A stretch of 64,000 nt of DNA from assembly GCA_965250265.1 (NCBI GenBank), contig CBDFNO010000013.1, positions 186,001 to 250,000 on the forward strand. Direction: 5' to 3'. The position numbers and the translations under genes are program-made. The first letter of the stretch is position 1. Each line of letters begins with the position of its first letter. The notes below the pieces were generated by a model that had not been told where the DNA came from, searched no databases, and saw nothing but the letters and a program-made list of their open reading frames with translations. This DNA comes from PRS1 sp965250265. GTDB taxonomy: Bacteria; Bacteroidota; Bacteroidia; Flavobacteriales; Flavobacteriaceae. Positions 44,753 through 53,888 of the stretch are shown here, piece by piece.

Positions 44753-45745
44753 ATGGTTAAAGTAAATTTCCCTTTATTGTTTTTATTCTTGTTTTCAATA
44801 GTATCTGAAATTTACAGTCAGACTAATATAAAGCATTTTGTTTTTTTTTCTCGAGACAGGGAATTAATTCATGATTCTTCTTTTTATTCAAATCCAGGAA
44901 TTACTGGTGCTCAAATCACTTATGCTTGGAAATGGCTTGAACCCGAAAAAGAGATATATGATTTTAGTGAAATTGAAGAAGATTTAAAGTTTTTAGATTC
45001 TAAAGGTAAAAAGTTATTTATTCAAATTCAGGATGTTACATTTAACAATCGTAGAATTTTAACACCAAATTATATGCTAAATGATTCTACTTACCACGGA
45101 GGATCTTCTCCTCAATATTGGGAAAATGATGAAGGAAAACTAGTGAAAGGCGGCTGGGTAGCACGCAGATGGGATCCAGTTGTGGCAAGCCAATACCGAA
45201 AACTTCTCATCGCACTAGCTAAGCATTTTGATGGACGCATAGCAGGAATTAATATGCCAGAAACTGCAATTGATGTGGCGAATGCTAATGGAATAAATCC
45301 AACTGGTTTTACTAATAGCATTTATATTGAAGAGATTAAAAAAAATATGTTAGTCTTAAAAACGCACTTTAAAAAGTCTGTTCCAATTTTGTATGCTAAT
45401 TTTTTACCTGGAAATTTAATAGAGAATTTAAAAAAACTATATGATTATGCCTTAGAGATAGAGCACGGTATGGGAGGTCCAGACATCAAAGTTTACAGAA
45501 AAGGTCAGATGGAAAATAGTTATCCATTAATTAGACAAATTGCTGGTAAAGTGCCAACTGGAGTAGCAGTACAATATGGTAATTATAGCATAAAAAACCC
45601 TCAAACAGGTAAGCAAGTGACTGTGCCAGAAATATTAGATTTTGCTCAAAATTACTTAATGCTTGATTATGTTTTTTGGTATAATGAGGAACCTTATTAT
45701 TCTGAGAAAGTTTTACCCTTACTTAATTCAATTAAGAGAAACTAA
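44753..45745 (+). CDS. Secreted TIM-barrel-like putative glycoside hydrolase
   Basis: 330 residues, signal peptide 1-23 (ending YSQ). The order of elements looks like a (beta/alpha)8 hydrolase of the clan A kind: GAQITYAWKWLEPEKEIYDFSEIEEDL (the first catalytic-barrel strand and helix), KKLFIQIQD, RIAGINMPETAID with a glutamate at the end of strand 4, VPILYANF, and a final strand YVFWYNEEPYY. I cannot place it in a numbered family. It follows the GH144-like gene by 220 bases on the same strand, so both may act on one polysaccharide. Confidence 0.6.
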   Translation: MVKVNFPLLFLFLFSIVSEIYSQTNIKHFVFFSRDRELIHDSSFYSNPGITGAQITYAWKWLEPEKEIYDFSEIEEDLKFLDSKGKKLFIQIQDVTFNNRRILTPNYMLNDSTYHGGSSPQYWENDEGKLVKGGWVARRWDPVVASQYRKLLIALAKHFDGRIAGINMPETAIDVANANGINPTGFTNSIYIEEIKKNMLVLKTHFKKSVPILYANFLPGNLIENLKKLYDYALEIEHGMGGPDIKVYRKGQMENSYPLIRQIAGKVPTGVAVQYGNYSIKNPQTGKQVTVPEILDFAQNYLMLDYVFWYNEEPYYSEKVLPLLNSIKRN

Positions 45746-45782
45746 AAACACATCAATTGAAAAAGGTGATGAGTCTTGGTTA

Positions 45783-45851
45783 GTAGCGGAACACTTTGAA
45801 TTATCGAACCGAAATCAGCTCAAAAATGACTTTTTAGAAATTGCTGAATTT
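45783..45851 (-). other. Diverged tRNA-3'-end-like repeat, copy B
   Basis: Read on the minus strand, GGTTCGATAATTC and TTCCGCTAC (45783-45816) recall the T-arm and acceptor end of tRNA-fMet. About 70% of the positions over 56 bases agree with the patch at 48117-48185. It lies in the gap between two convergent genes. Confidence 0.4.
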
Positions 45852-45923
45852 TCAAATCAAAGTTCGTCTTCATCTCTACTAGTTTGTGATAAAAGATGAT
45901 GGATGCCAATTGTTTTTACAAAA

Positions 45924-47117
45924 TTAAATACCGTATTTTTCAGTAACAATTTTCTTTATTTTTTTGTTAAGTGATTTCATAGCACTATAGCTGGTGTGTT
46001 CTAAAACGATAACTACCAAATCATCTCCCAAGTATTTTGTAAGCCCTGTACTAAACCCATTCCATTTACCATGATGATAGATAATTTTTTGGCCATCAGT
46101 ATCAATTCTAAACCCAAAACCATATGGTACTTTTCTTCCGTAAATTGTTTCTCCTTTTGAATACATAAGGTCTAATGACTCTTTTGAAAGTAGTTTTCCA
46201 TTATTTAATCCGACGGTCCACTTAAACAAATCCTCGATGGTAGAATATACATTTTTATCACCTACAATCGCGTCATTTACAGTGTTGTTAATTTTTATAT
46301 GCTTCCATCCTCTATACAATCTATACCCATTTAATTGATTTTCTTTAATACTATCATTTTCAAAACTGTACACATACGAATGATTCATTTGCAGAGGTTC
46401 GAAAATGTTACTTTTTAAAAAAGAACTAAAACGAGTACCAGAAACTTTTTCAACAATAGAAGCCAGAACAATATAACCTGTGTTGGAATAATCAAAATTA
46501 CGTCCTGGTTTAAAGTACCGCAGCACATTACTCGATTCTAGCAATTCCATCATTTCACTATTTGTAGGCGCTCTTTTTTGTTGCCATTTATGCTCTGCCA
46601 CCCAAAAATAATTTGGTAATCCAGCGGTGTGATTTAAAAGATTTTTAATAGTCACATGCTCATAAGGGAAGTCTGGAAAATAAGCGTTTACAGTGTCTGA
46701 AAGTTGAATTTGATTTCTCTCATTCAATAGCATAATAGCCGCTGCTGTGAACTGTTTGCTCACTGAAGCTAATTGAAATACAGATTCTTCATTTAGTGAA
46801 ATTTTCTTTTTGAAATCTGCATAACCTATCTCATTTTTATATATGATATTTCCGTTTTTTGCTACTAATATTGCACCATGAAAATCATGCCTTTTGTTAA
46901 TTCGTTTTAATAATGAATCTAATTTATGTTGTACATTTTTTGTTGACTTTTCAGGATATCGCTCTAATAAAATTGGAAATTTCTCATTGGGTGGAGTTGT
47001 AATAGATGTTGCTTTTACGATAACTTCATTCTTAGATCCTGAAGAATTAGCGCTGAACAAGAAAACACTCAAAACAACTATGAGGGTTACGGATATTTCT
47101 TTAATGTTTTTTTTCAA
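45924..47117 (-). CDS. Beta-lactamase-related serine hydrolase
   Basis: 397 residues of the class C beta-lactamase/AmpH/esterase fold. The catalytic Ser118-x-x-Lys121 (SVSK), the YSN motif in FDYSNTGY and a C-terminal HHGKWNG in place of KTG are visible. An N-terminal hydrophobic stretch (8-24) exports or anchors it. The start is TTG at 47117: the preceding in-frame stop lies 7 bases upstream, and no Met occurs before the catalytic domain. It could cut peptidoglycan peptides, D-amino acid peptides or esters; the exact substrate cannot be read from sequence. Confidence 0.87.
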   Translation of the reverse strand: MKKNIKEISVTLIVVLSVFLFSANSSGSKNEVIVKATSITTPPNEKFPILLERYPEKSTKNVQHKLDSLLKRINKRHDFHGAILVAKNGNIIYKNEIGYADFKKKISLNEESVFQLASVSKQFTAAAIMLLNERNQIQLSDTVNAYFPDFPYEHVTIKNLLNHTAGLPNYFWVAEHKWQQKRAPTNSEMMELLESSNVLRYFKPGRNFDYSNTGYIVLASIVEKVSGTRFSSFLKSNIFEPLQMNHSYVYSFENDSIKENQLNGYRLYRGWKHIKINNTVNDAIVGDKNVYSTIEDLFKWTVGLNNGKLLSKESLDLMYSKGETIYGRKVPYGFGFRIDTDGQKIIYHHGKWNGFSTGLTKYLGDDLVVIVLEHTSYSAMKSLNKKIKKIVTEKYGI

Positions 47118-47269
47118 ATGAAACTACAAAGAATTGGGGGCAAGTTAACAATCATTCCTATATATTCAAAACGCTCGTCTTAACATTACTATATTTAAGT
47201 AAATTTTATGCCTTTATATGATATTCATTTCATTAAGAATAGTAATTAATAACTTTAAAAAAAACTGGG

Positions 47270-48013
47270 CTACAATTGTGAATATGCTAAAGGTTTCAAG
47301 AATACCCGTGAAATATCATTCATCGCATTCTTATATTCTTCTAGTTTAATAATGCGTTGCCATTCAGGATGCGGGCCAAATTTAGACCAAGCTTGTTGAT
47401 GTTCTTCCTTATCTTTAAACGCTAATAAATATGTTAAGCAAGGCATTTGATTGCCAGAAATGTTTGCACCAAAAAACACGGTATTAAGTCCTACATCATC
47501 AAAAATGGTGAACTCACTATCATTAAACATTTTTACTTTTCTACGAAGTGCATCTTCATTATGACTTTCGTAAATGCGTAATTCGAAAAATTCAGAATCA
47601 TCTGCTGGTTTAACTAAATTAGGAAATCCTGAAACAGACCTAATAAATATACTTTCAATTCGCTTGAACGGAGTCTTTTCTGATGGTGTAGCCCAATATG
47701 ATTGTGCGTCTAACTTAAACTGATTATCATTTTTTAAAGCATCTGCAACCTCTTGATGAGCTTGCATATTTTGATAAGATATCAATAAGTATATTTTCCT
47801 TGGCAAGGCTTCACCTGATTCTTCAAAAGCTCCAACATTATTTACACCTTGACGATTTAAAGCTGGTATAAGTGCCTTTTCAAAATAATCATGCAATATA
47901 TTAGCTGGTTTAAAAAATTCCATTTCATAAACCCGCAGTTCATAAATTTCGTTTTGACTATAGGTAGATTTAAGGAAGAAAATGGCTAAAATAAATAGAA
48001 TCAGTCTTGACAT
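47270..48013 (-). CDS. Secreted NIPSNAP family protein
   Basis: 247 residues: signal peptide (1-19, ending TYSQ) and two dimeric alpha/beta-barrel NIPSNAP units. The first begins IYELRVYEMEF and the second FFELRIYESHNEDALRRKVKMF; the fold repeats the same YLLAF and EWQRI elements. NIPSNAP proteins have no settled enzymatic role. It lies alone between the serine hydrolase and the tRNA-like remnant, with no operon partner visible. Confidence 0.85.
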   Translation of the reverse strand: MSRLILFILAIFFLKSTYSQNEIYELRVYEMEFFKPANILHDYFEKALIPALNRQGVNNVGAFEESGEALPRKIYLLISYQNMQAHQEVADALKNDNQFKLDAQSYWATPSEKTPFKRIESIFIRSVSGFPNLVKPADDSEFFELRIYESHNEDALRRKVKMFNDSEFTIFDDVGLNTVFFGANISGNQMPCLTYLLAFKDKEEHQQAWSKFGPHPEWQRIIKLEEYKNAMNDISRVFLKPLAYSQL

Positions 48014-48085
48014 AATAGTTGGTATTTAATTTTAAATATGAACACGTGAAAATACTATTTTTTTTTACACATTGTAAGAAATAGA

Positions 48086-48112
48086 AAAACCAGTTGCAAA
48101 ACAACTGGTTTT
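48086..48112 (-). terminator. Perfect hairpin terminator next to the tRNA remnant
   Basis: AAAACCAGTTG (48086-48096) and CAACTGGTTTT (48102-48112) pair over all 11 bases with a 5-base loop. The sequence after it, TTCTTTGTAG, is the same as that between the tRNA-fMet and its own hairpin, so this was probably the terminator of a tRNA gene on the minus strand. Confidence 0.7.
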
Positions 48113-48116
48113 CTTT

Positions 48117-48185
48117 GTAGTGGGAAGACTTGAATTATTGAACCTAAATGAGTTTGTTAGTGATTTTCTAAAAGTGATTGAATTT
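48117..48185 (-). pseudogene. Decayed tRNA-like sequence, copy A
   Basis: On the minus strand the end GGTTCAATAATTC, then CCCACTACAAAG, matches the T-arm and 3' acceptor end of the tRNA-fMet at 49175 (GGTTCGAGTCC, CCCGCTACAAAG). The D-arm and anticodon arm no longer fold. A terminator hairpin follows directly, as in the intact locus. Confidence 0.45.
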
Positions 48186-48201
48186 GTAAAATAACAATTA
48201 A

Positions 48202-49059
48202 CTAATTATCGAACTTTTCTGTTTTAATTAATTTTCCACCCTCATCATAATAATTCCATTCTCCTATTTGTATTGCATCCTTAAAAAGCCCTTTTATCAT
48301 TAGTTGACCGTTCTTATGGTAAACTTCCATTATTCCATGCTCTTTCCCATCTTTATAATTAATTCTACCTAACGTTTGACCATTTTCAAGATACTCTCGC
48401 CATAAGCCATCTTTTTTTCCATTTATGTAATTTCCCTTACTCATTAATTGACCGTTATCATAATATTCTTCCCATATTCCATTTTTTTTCTCTTCAATGA
48501 AATTTCCTTTTACTTTTATTTGGCCATCTTTGTTATATTCCTCAAAGGATCCATTCCTTTTTTCTTTAATTGAATTAATATTTTTAGAAATATCATTCCT
48601 GTCTGACATATTACTATAAGCTTTTAATGTATTATCTTTTTGTTCAGAAAGGTAATTTCTTGTTTGATTACTATATTTATTATACTTATTATCGTTACCA
48701 ATGGGAAGTTTAACATTATTATCCGTGACTGCCAAAACAGCTCCTGTTATAACTGTAGCTACTGTCAAAATATCCCCAAGGCCTGATTCTTTTGGCATTT
48801 CATAATTATCACTAATATGAATCCAGCCTAATTTATCTGGTTTACCATTTGAAACCAAAACATATTTCTTAGCTTCATTTTTTCTATTATATCGGATTAC
48901 TCTTCCTGAAACTAAAGTTGTATCTGCTCTAAAATAAATTAAATCATTTCTTTCAATGATATCTTTATAATTAATATCTCCATGATATTCCTGCACTTCT
49001 GTTTGTCCAGCACAAAAAAGAGGTAGTGCAATAAAAAGCAATAATAATTTTCGTATCAT
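48202..49059 (-). CDS. Secreted MORN/YwqK-type repeat protein
   Basis: 285 residues, signal peptide 1-18 (ending FCAGQ). A first domain (20-110) is unassigned and contains one hydrophobic helix (DILTVATVITGAVLAV, about 94-109). The second half has six MORN_2/YwqK-like repeats of the form NGxFEEYNKDGQIKVKGNF, NGIWEEYYDNGQLMSKGNY, DGLWREYLENGQTLG. Databases often call such proteins antitoxin-like, but no toxin partner is present. The function is unknown. Confidence 0.75.
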   Translation of the reverse strand: MIRKLLLLFIALPLFCAGQTEVQEYHGDINYKDIIERNDLIYFRADTTLVSGRVIRYNRKNEAKKYVLVSNGKPDKLGWIHISDNYEMPKESGLGDILTVATVITGAVLAVTDNNVKLPIGNDNKYNKYSNQTRNYLSEQKDNTLKAYSNMSDRNDISKNINSIKEKRNGSFEEYNKDGQIKVKGNFIEEKKNGIWEEYYDNGQLMSKGNYINGKKDGLWREYLENGQTLGRINYKDGKEHGIMEVYHKNGQLMIKGLFKDAIQIGEWNYYDEGGKLIKTEKFDN

Positions 49060-49143
49060 AATTTATGATTTATTGAATGCAAGTTAAATAAAATTACAAA
49101 TATCACTAAAATGCTGTGTTACATGTAAAATATGGATAAAAAA

Positions 49144-49169
49144 AAGAGTAACCGTTTCTGATTACTCTT
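49144..49169 (-). terminator. Terminator of the tRNA-fMet gene
   Basis: AAGAGTAA (49144-49151) and TTACTCTT (49162-49169) pair perfectly around a 10-base loop; on the minus strand the hairpin is followed by a run of T. Confidence 0.7.
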
Positions 49170-49174
49170 CTTTG

Positions 49175-49247
<73 letters not shown>

Positions 49248-49304
49248 ATATAGGATTGCAAATATACAACCCTTTTAATTTCTAACAAGGTATTAATGAA
49301 TAAA

Positions 49305-49336
49305 AAAATGCCATTTCAAAATTGAAATGGCATTTT
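49305..49336 (-). terminator. Terminator downstream of the leucine-rich repeat gene
   Basis: AAAATGCCATTTCAA (49305-49319) and TTGAAATGGCATTTT (49322-49336) form a perfect 15-base stem with a 2-base loop, 38 bases beyond the leucine-rich repeat gene stop. Confidence 0.75.
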
Positions 49337-49373
49337 ACCAATATAAAAATAATTACTATGATTAAATTTTTAT

Positions 49374-50276
49374 TTAGTCGGTATCTACTAATACCGAATT
49401 ATTAGTTTCGTTTAAGTTTACATATTCAAATTGCAACATTGTAGGGATGCTTTTTGCTAAAGCTGCAAAGTCACCTTTTAGGTCATTATTGTTAAGCATC
49501 AATACCTTTAATTTTGAAAGATTTGCAAGTTCGTTTGGTATTGTTCCATAAAACAAATTATCTGATAAGATTAACTCTTCCAAATTTGCCAATTCTCCTA
49601 AATTTGAAGGTACAACTCCAAATAAACTGTTATCAAAAAGGCTTAGTTTTTCTAACAACACCAGGTTTTTAATAGTTGCAGGAATTTTACCTGATAATCG
49701 ATTACTACTTAAAGAAATTTCTTTAAGCTTAGTTAGCGATCCTATCTCAACTGGTATTGAACCATGAAAATCATTGTTAAACATTTCTAACTTTTCAAGA
49801 TTAATTAATCCACTAATTGTGCATGGAATTTCTCCTTCCAATCTGTTCATAAACAATTCTAATTTTACGAGTTTATTTAAGCTTCCAATACTATTTGGAA
49901 GTTTACCTTCAAGGCTATTAAAAGCAATATTTAATTCTTGTAACTCAATTAAACTTCCAATAGAGGTAGGAATAAATCCTGATATTTTATTTCTGAATAA
50001 ATTAAGAGTTTTTAAGTTAACTAGATCTCCTAATTCCATAGGTAAAGCTCCTTCTAGATTATTAAAACTTAAATCTAATGCCACCACCTTATCTTGCTCA
50101 ACTGTAACACCGTTCCAAGCTGAAACAGGAGTATTTGTATTCCAGGATATAGTCCAGTTATCGCCATTTGTAGCATTACAAATAGCTAATAAAGCATCTT
50201 TCTCCTTTTTTGAAATATTACAAAATGCCAAAGTGGTAATTAAACAAAATAGTAGTGTTAATTTTAAGGTTTTCAT
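49374..50276 (-). CDS. Secreted leucine-rich repeat protein
   Basis: 300 residues from ATG 50276, the start of the signal peptide (MKTLKLTLLFCLITTLAFC); the longer frame adds 22 residues of no signal character. A short cap (ALLAICNATNGDNWTISWNTN) resembles the N-terminal region of plant-type LRR proteins. Then about eight repeats of LxxLxxLxLxxNxLxGxIPxxIG follow (LVNLKTLNLFRNKISGFIP, LINLEKLEMFNNDFHGSIP). No C-terminal secretion tag is seen. It probably binds a protein or glycan outside the cell. It stands alone; a terminator follows it. Confidence 0.85.
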   Translation of the reverse strand: MKTLKLTLLFCLITTLAFCNISKKEKDALLAICNATNGDNWTISWNTNTPVSAWNGVTVEQDKVVALDLSFNNLEGALPMELGDLVNLKTLNLFRNKISGFIPTSIGSLIELQELNIAFNSLEGKLPNSIGSLNKLVKLELFMNRLEGEIPCTISGLINLEKLEMFNNDFHGSIPVEIGSLTKLKEISLSSNRLSGKIPATIKNLVLLEKLSLFDNSLFGVVPSNLGELANLEELILSDNLFYGTIPNELANLSKLKVLMLNNNDLKGDFAALAKSIPTMLQFEYVNLNETNNSVLVDTD

Positions 50277-50378
50277 AGTAGTAGATTTTAATTGGGTTGT
50301 AAATCTGATTACGAACATACTAAATATTCGACTATCTACCAACTTTTTTCGACGAACGGTAATTGAGTGCGAAAAAGA

Positions 50379-52292
50379 CTACGCTTGAATTTGTTCAATT
50401 TCCAGTTGAATATCTTCCCAATTTTGCATTAAAACTAACAGTAAATCCTTCCTTTTTTGATATTCATCAAAGAAAATTGGATTAGAAACAGTAGCATCAT
50501 AATTAATTTCTAATTCAACATCTATCTCTTTAATTTCTCTCTCTAATTGATTAATTTGAGCTTCGATTTTGCTTAATTTATTATTGAGAGATTTTAATTT
50601 TTTTTGATCTTTATATGACTGTTTACTCTGTGTATTGATTACTTCTTTTACTACTATATCTCGCTTTTCAATATCTCTCAAATTTTGAATATTACGTTGT
50701 TCTAAATAAAAATCGATATCACCTAAATATTCTTTAATATGCTGGTCTTTAAACTCATAAACCTTATTGGTTAATTCTTTTAGAAAATCTCTGTCATGAG
50801 ATACGACAATTAAAGTCCCTTCAAACTTTTTTAAAGCCTCTTTAAGGACATTTTTTGATTTAATATCTAGATGGTTAGTAGGCTCATCCATAACTAAAAT
50901 ATTTAAAGGCTGTAATAGAAGTTTTGCTAATGCTAAGCGATTTCTTTCTCCTCCAGATAATACTCTCACATATTTTTCAACCTCATCGCCTCTAAATAAA
51001 AATGCTCCTAAAATATCTCTAACTTTGGTTCGGTTAGTTTCATTAGATGCATCAATCATGGTATCTAAAACTGTTTTACTACCGTCTAAAAATTCAACTT
51101 GATTTTGAGCAAAATATCCAATCTGCACATTATGTCCGAGTTTTAATTTTCCTTCAAAAGGTATCTCGTTAACAATAATTTTTGCAAGCGTAGATTTTCC
51201 CTGACCATTTTGACCAACAAAAGCAATTTTACTATTTCTATCGACAAGAAGATTTACATTTTTTAAAACTTGCAGTTCTCCATAATTCTTTGCCACATTT
51301 TCCGATTCTAAAACCACTTTTCCAGGTGTAATAGAAATTGGAAACTTTAATGACATAACCTTATTATCCACCTCATCGACTTCAATTCTATCAATTTTAT
51401 CCAATTTCTTTATAAGCGATTGTGCCATAGTGGCCTTATTAGCTTTGGCTCTGAATTTTTCAATCAGTTTTTCAGTATGTTCTATATGCTTTTGCTGATT
51501 TTTTTGTGACGCTAATTGCTTTTCACGAATTTCTGAACGTAAAATTAAATATTTAGAATAAGATGTTGGATAGTCATATATTCTGCCTAAAGATATTTCT
51601 ATGGTTCTGTTGGTTACGCTATCCAAAACCATCTTATCATGCGATACAATTACAATTGCTCCAACATAGTTTTTTAAAAAAGATTCCAACCAAATAATCG
51701 ATTCTATATCTAAATGGTTCGTTGGTTCATCCAGTAATAACACATCGTTGTTTTGTAATAGAAGCTTTGCCAATTCTATTCGCATTCGCCAACCTCCTGA
51801 AAATGTATCTGTAAGTTTGTTAAAGTCTTCACGTTTAAAACCTAAACCCTGAAGAATTTTTTCGGTTTCTCCTTGATAATTATAACCACCTATTATTTCG
51901 TATTGATGCTGAATCTCATTTAAATCCACCATTAATTGATGATAGGAATCACTTTCGTAATCTGTGCGCTCAACTAGGAGCTTATTAATGTTTTCAATTT
52001 TTGCTTCTAAATCTTTTATTTCGGTGAATGCTTCATAGGATTCCTCAAGTACTGTTCTTCCGTAATCAAAATCTATATCCTGTTTTAAAAAACCTATAGA
52101 GATCTCCTTTTCAGAAGCTATTTGCCCAGAATCTGACTCCATTTCTCCTGATAATATCTTTAACAATGTTGACTTTCCAGCTCCGTTTTTACCAACCAAG
52201 CCAACACGATCTCCATTACCTAGCCGAAAGGTTATATCTTCGAATAAATAATCGCCTTGAAATGAAATAGAAATTTTGTGTATGTTTAGCAT
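50379..52292 (-). CDS. ABC-F family ATPase
   Basis: 637 residues with two ABC cassettes and no membrane segment. Walker A GKNGAGKST and GQNGQGKST, signatures FSGGW and LSGGE, Walker B VLLLDEPTNHLD and ILVMDEPTNHLD. The linker between them is the ABC-F type, and the last 90 residues are a charged coiled coil (NKLSKIEAQINQLEREIKEID), as in Uup/YheS proteins. Such proteins act on stalled ribosomes. The 5' side diverges from the DUF983 gene. Confidence 0.93.
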   Translation of the reverse strand: MLNIHKISISFQGDYLFEDITFRLGNGDRVGLVGKNGAGKSTLLKILSGEMESDSGQIASEKEISIGFLKQDIDFDYGRTVLEESYEAFTEIKDLEAKIENINKLLVERTDYESDSYHQLMVDLNEIQHQYEIIGGYNYQGETEKILQGLGFKREDFNKLTDTFSGGWRMRIELAKLLLQNNDVLLLDEPTNHLDIESIIWLESFLKNYVGAIVIVSHDKMVLDSVTNRTIEISLGRIYDYPTSYSKYLILRSEIREKQLASQKNQQKHIEHTEKLIEKFRAKANKATMAQSLIKKLDKIDRIEVDEVDNKVMSLKFPISITPGKVVLESENVAKNYGELQVLKNVNLLVDRNSKIAFVGQNGQGKSTLAKIIVNEIPFEGKLKLGHNVQIGYFAQNQVEFLDGSKTVLDTMIDASNETNRTKVRDILGAFLFRGDEVEKYVRVLSGGERNRLALAKLLLQPLNILVMDEPTNHLDIKSKNVLKEALKKFEGTLIVVSHDRDFLKELTNKVYEFKDQHIKEYLGDIDFYLEQRNIQNLRDIEKRDIVVKEVINTQSKQSYKDQKKLKSLNNKLSKIEAQINQLEREIKEIDVELEINYDATVSNPIFFDEYQKRKDLLLVLMQNWEDIQLEIEQIQA

Positions 52293-52374
52293 CTTTGTTA
52301 CAAAAGTTACATAATTAAAGCTTATTTAAGCTTAATTTTGCAATTATTAAAATGCAAAAATAACATAATTGTAC

Positions 52375-52758
52375 ATGTTAAAGAAAGGAAATAAGTTATA
52401 TAGTATTTTAACAGGAAGTTGTCCAAAATGTCACGAGGAATTTATGTATATAAATAAAAACGCATATGTTCTAACTGATACTTTAAAAATGCACAAACGC
52501 TGTTCTAATTGTAATACCAAATATAAAATTGAACCCTCTTTTTTTTATGGCTCCATGTACGTAAGTTATCCTGTTGGCATTGCCTTTGCAGTTGCTGCTT
52601 TTATTATATCTTACGTGTTTTTGGGCACTAGTTTAAACACTTCTTTTATAAGTATAATAGTTACTATGGTTGTGTTCTTACCTGTAATTTTGAGACTTTC
52701 CAGAAACATTTGGATTAATATATTTATGAATTTCGATAAGAGGTTAGCTAAAAAATAA
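52375..52758 (+). CDS. DUF983 family membrane protein
   Basis: 127 residues from ATG 52375 (a TTG at 52369 opens the frame two codons earlier). Two Cys pairs, CPKC and CSNC, form a zinc-ribbon-like head before two transmembrane helices (about 66-88 and 92-112), with the family motif EPSFFYGSMYVSY between. Common next to cytochrome oxidase genes elsewhere; here it stands alone. The function is unknown. Confidence 0.88.
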   Translation: MLKKGNKLYSILTGSCPKCHEEFMYINKNAYVLTDTLKMHKRCSNCNTKYKIEPSFFYGSMYVSYPVGIAFAVAAFIISYVFLGTSLNTSFISIIVTMVVFLPVILRLSRNIWINIFMNFDKRLAKK

Positions 52759-52766
52759 TTTAGCTT

Positions 52767-53810
52767 TTAGTTGAACCTACAAATATCTATTTCGGATTCT
52801 AATGGTTTCCTGTATTCTATATAATTAAATAATTGTTCAGCTACATACGGTCCAATCATTACACCTCTTGTTCCTAATCCATTTAAAATAAACATATTTT
52901 TATGTTGCTGATGTTGTCCAACTAAAGGTCTTCGGTCTTTAACTGTTGGCCGTATCCCTGCTACCTGGTTTAAGACTCTATACTCACAATTTAAAAACTT
53001 ATCCAACTTGTTTAAAAGTTCATCTTGTGCTTTTGATGTAATATCATGGCTTGTATCATCCCAATCATAGGTAGCTCCAACAAGATATAAATCATTCCCT
53101 AAAGGAATTAAAAAAACACTGGATTTTAGAACAAAATCAATCTTTAAATCTGGTGCATGAATGGTTAAAAGCTCTCCTTTAGTTGGTTTTAATGGTAAAT
53201 GATTAAAAAATGGGTTTTTTGTTAATCCGAAGCCTTCAGCAAAGACAATATGTTTCGCTTCATAATTATTATAAATCACTTTGGATGCCGTTGTAGTAAA
53301 TTCATTATAAACAAACGTTTCTTCTACAAATTGATTTTTATTTTGAAGATAAGCTCTGTAACTTCTTATAAGTGCTTCAGTATCAATACGTCCTGTTTCA
53401 AGTACTTTACCATAACCAAATTCACTTTTTATAGCTGTGTTGATTGGATGTTCTATTTCAATAGATAAAAATTGAGATAAGTTTGGTTTATCACAAGCTT
53501 CAAACCAATTGTTTTGTTCTTCCACAGATGCAAATAAACGATAGACTGGAATTTTATAATCGAGTTTAATTTTTAAGCTCTTTTCTAATTCATGATACAT
53601 TGGCAACCCAAAATCAAGCTGCTCTTTGGCTTTCCAGACCTTTGTAAAACGCTTTAAGATTACTGGATTGTATAATCCTCCTGCTACAGTTGAAGACTGT
53701 TGTGACTCATTCTCGAAAACAACAAAAGATTTGTGATGCTTTTTTAAAATTTCACAAAATAGTATTCCGGCAAGACCACAACCAACAATGATATAATCTA
53801 CTTTTTTCAT
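52767..53810 (-). CDS. FAD-dependent oxidoreductase (DAO family)
   Basis: 347 residues. The FAD-binding beta-alpha-beta at the start reads DYIIVGCGLAGILFCE with an acidic end (VFENE), and the C-terminus has the conserved DAO segment GIRPTVKDRRPLVG and NGLGTRGVMIGP. It resembles ThiO/glycine oxidase-type and tRNA-modifying MnmC-type oxidases, but no other thiamine gene is nearby. The substrate is unknown. Its end converges on the DUF983 gene with 8 bases between. Confidence 0.85.
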   Translation of the reverse strand: MKKVDYIIVGCGLAGILFCEILKKHHKSFVVFENESQQSSTVAGGLYNPVILKRFTKVWKAKEQLDFGLPMYHELEKSLKIKLDYKIPVYRLFASVEEQNNWFEACDKPNLSQFLSIEIEHPINTAIKSEFGYGKVLETGRIDTEALIRSYRAYLQNKNQFVEETFVYNEFTTTASKVIYNNYEAKHIVFAEGFGLTKNPFFNHLPLKPTKGELLTIHAPDLKIDFVLKSSVFLIPLGNDLYLVGATYDWDDTSHDITSKAQDELLNKLDKFLNCEYRVLNQVAGIRPTVKDRRPLVGQHQQHKNMFILNGLGTRGVMIGPYVAEQLFNYIEYRKPLESEIDICRFN

Positions 53811-53833
53811 AAAAGCACTAAATTAGTTATAAA

Positions 53834-53866
53834 AAAAACGCTCACAAATACATTGTGAGCGTTTTT
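53834..53866 (-). terminator. Terminator of the gld operon
   Basis: AAAAACGCTCACAA (53834-53847) and TTGTGAGCGTTTTT (53853-53866) pair over 14 bases with a 5-base loop, 22 bases beyond the gldN stop. A run of T follows on the minus strand. Confidence 0.85.
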
Positions 53867-53888
53867 ACTTATTGTTTACACTACTTTT

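Noticed and set aside
44535..44765. 76-codon frame right after the GH144-like gene
   Set aside because: No domain or signal character, overlaps the 21-base repeat and runs into the start of the next gene; composition looks non-coding.
45663..45899. 78-codon frame overlapping the end of the barrel protein gene
   Set aside because: Its first third lies in another frame of a real gene and the rest is the tRNA-like repeat patch.
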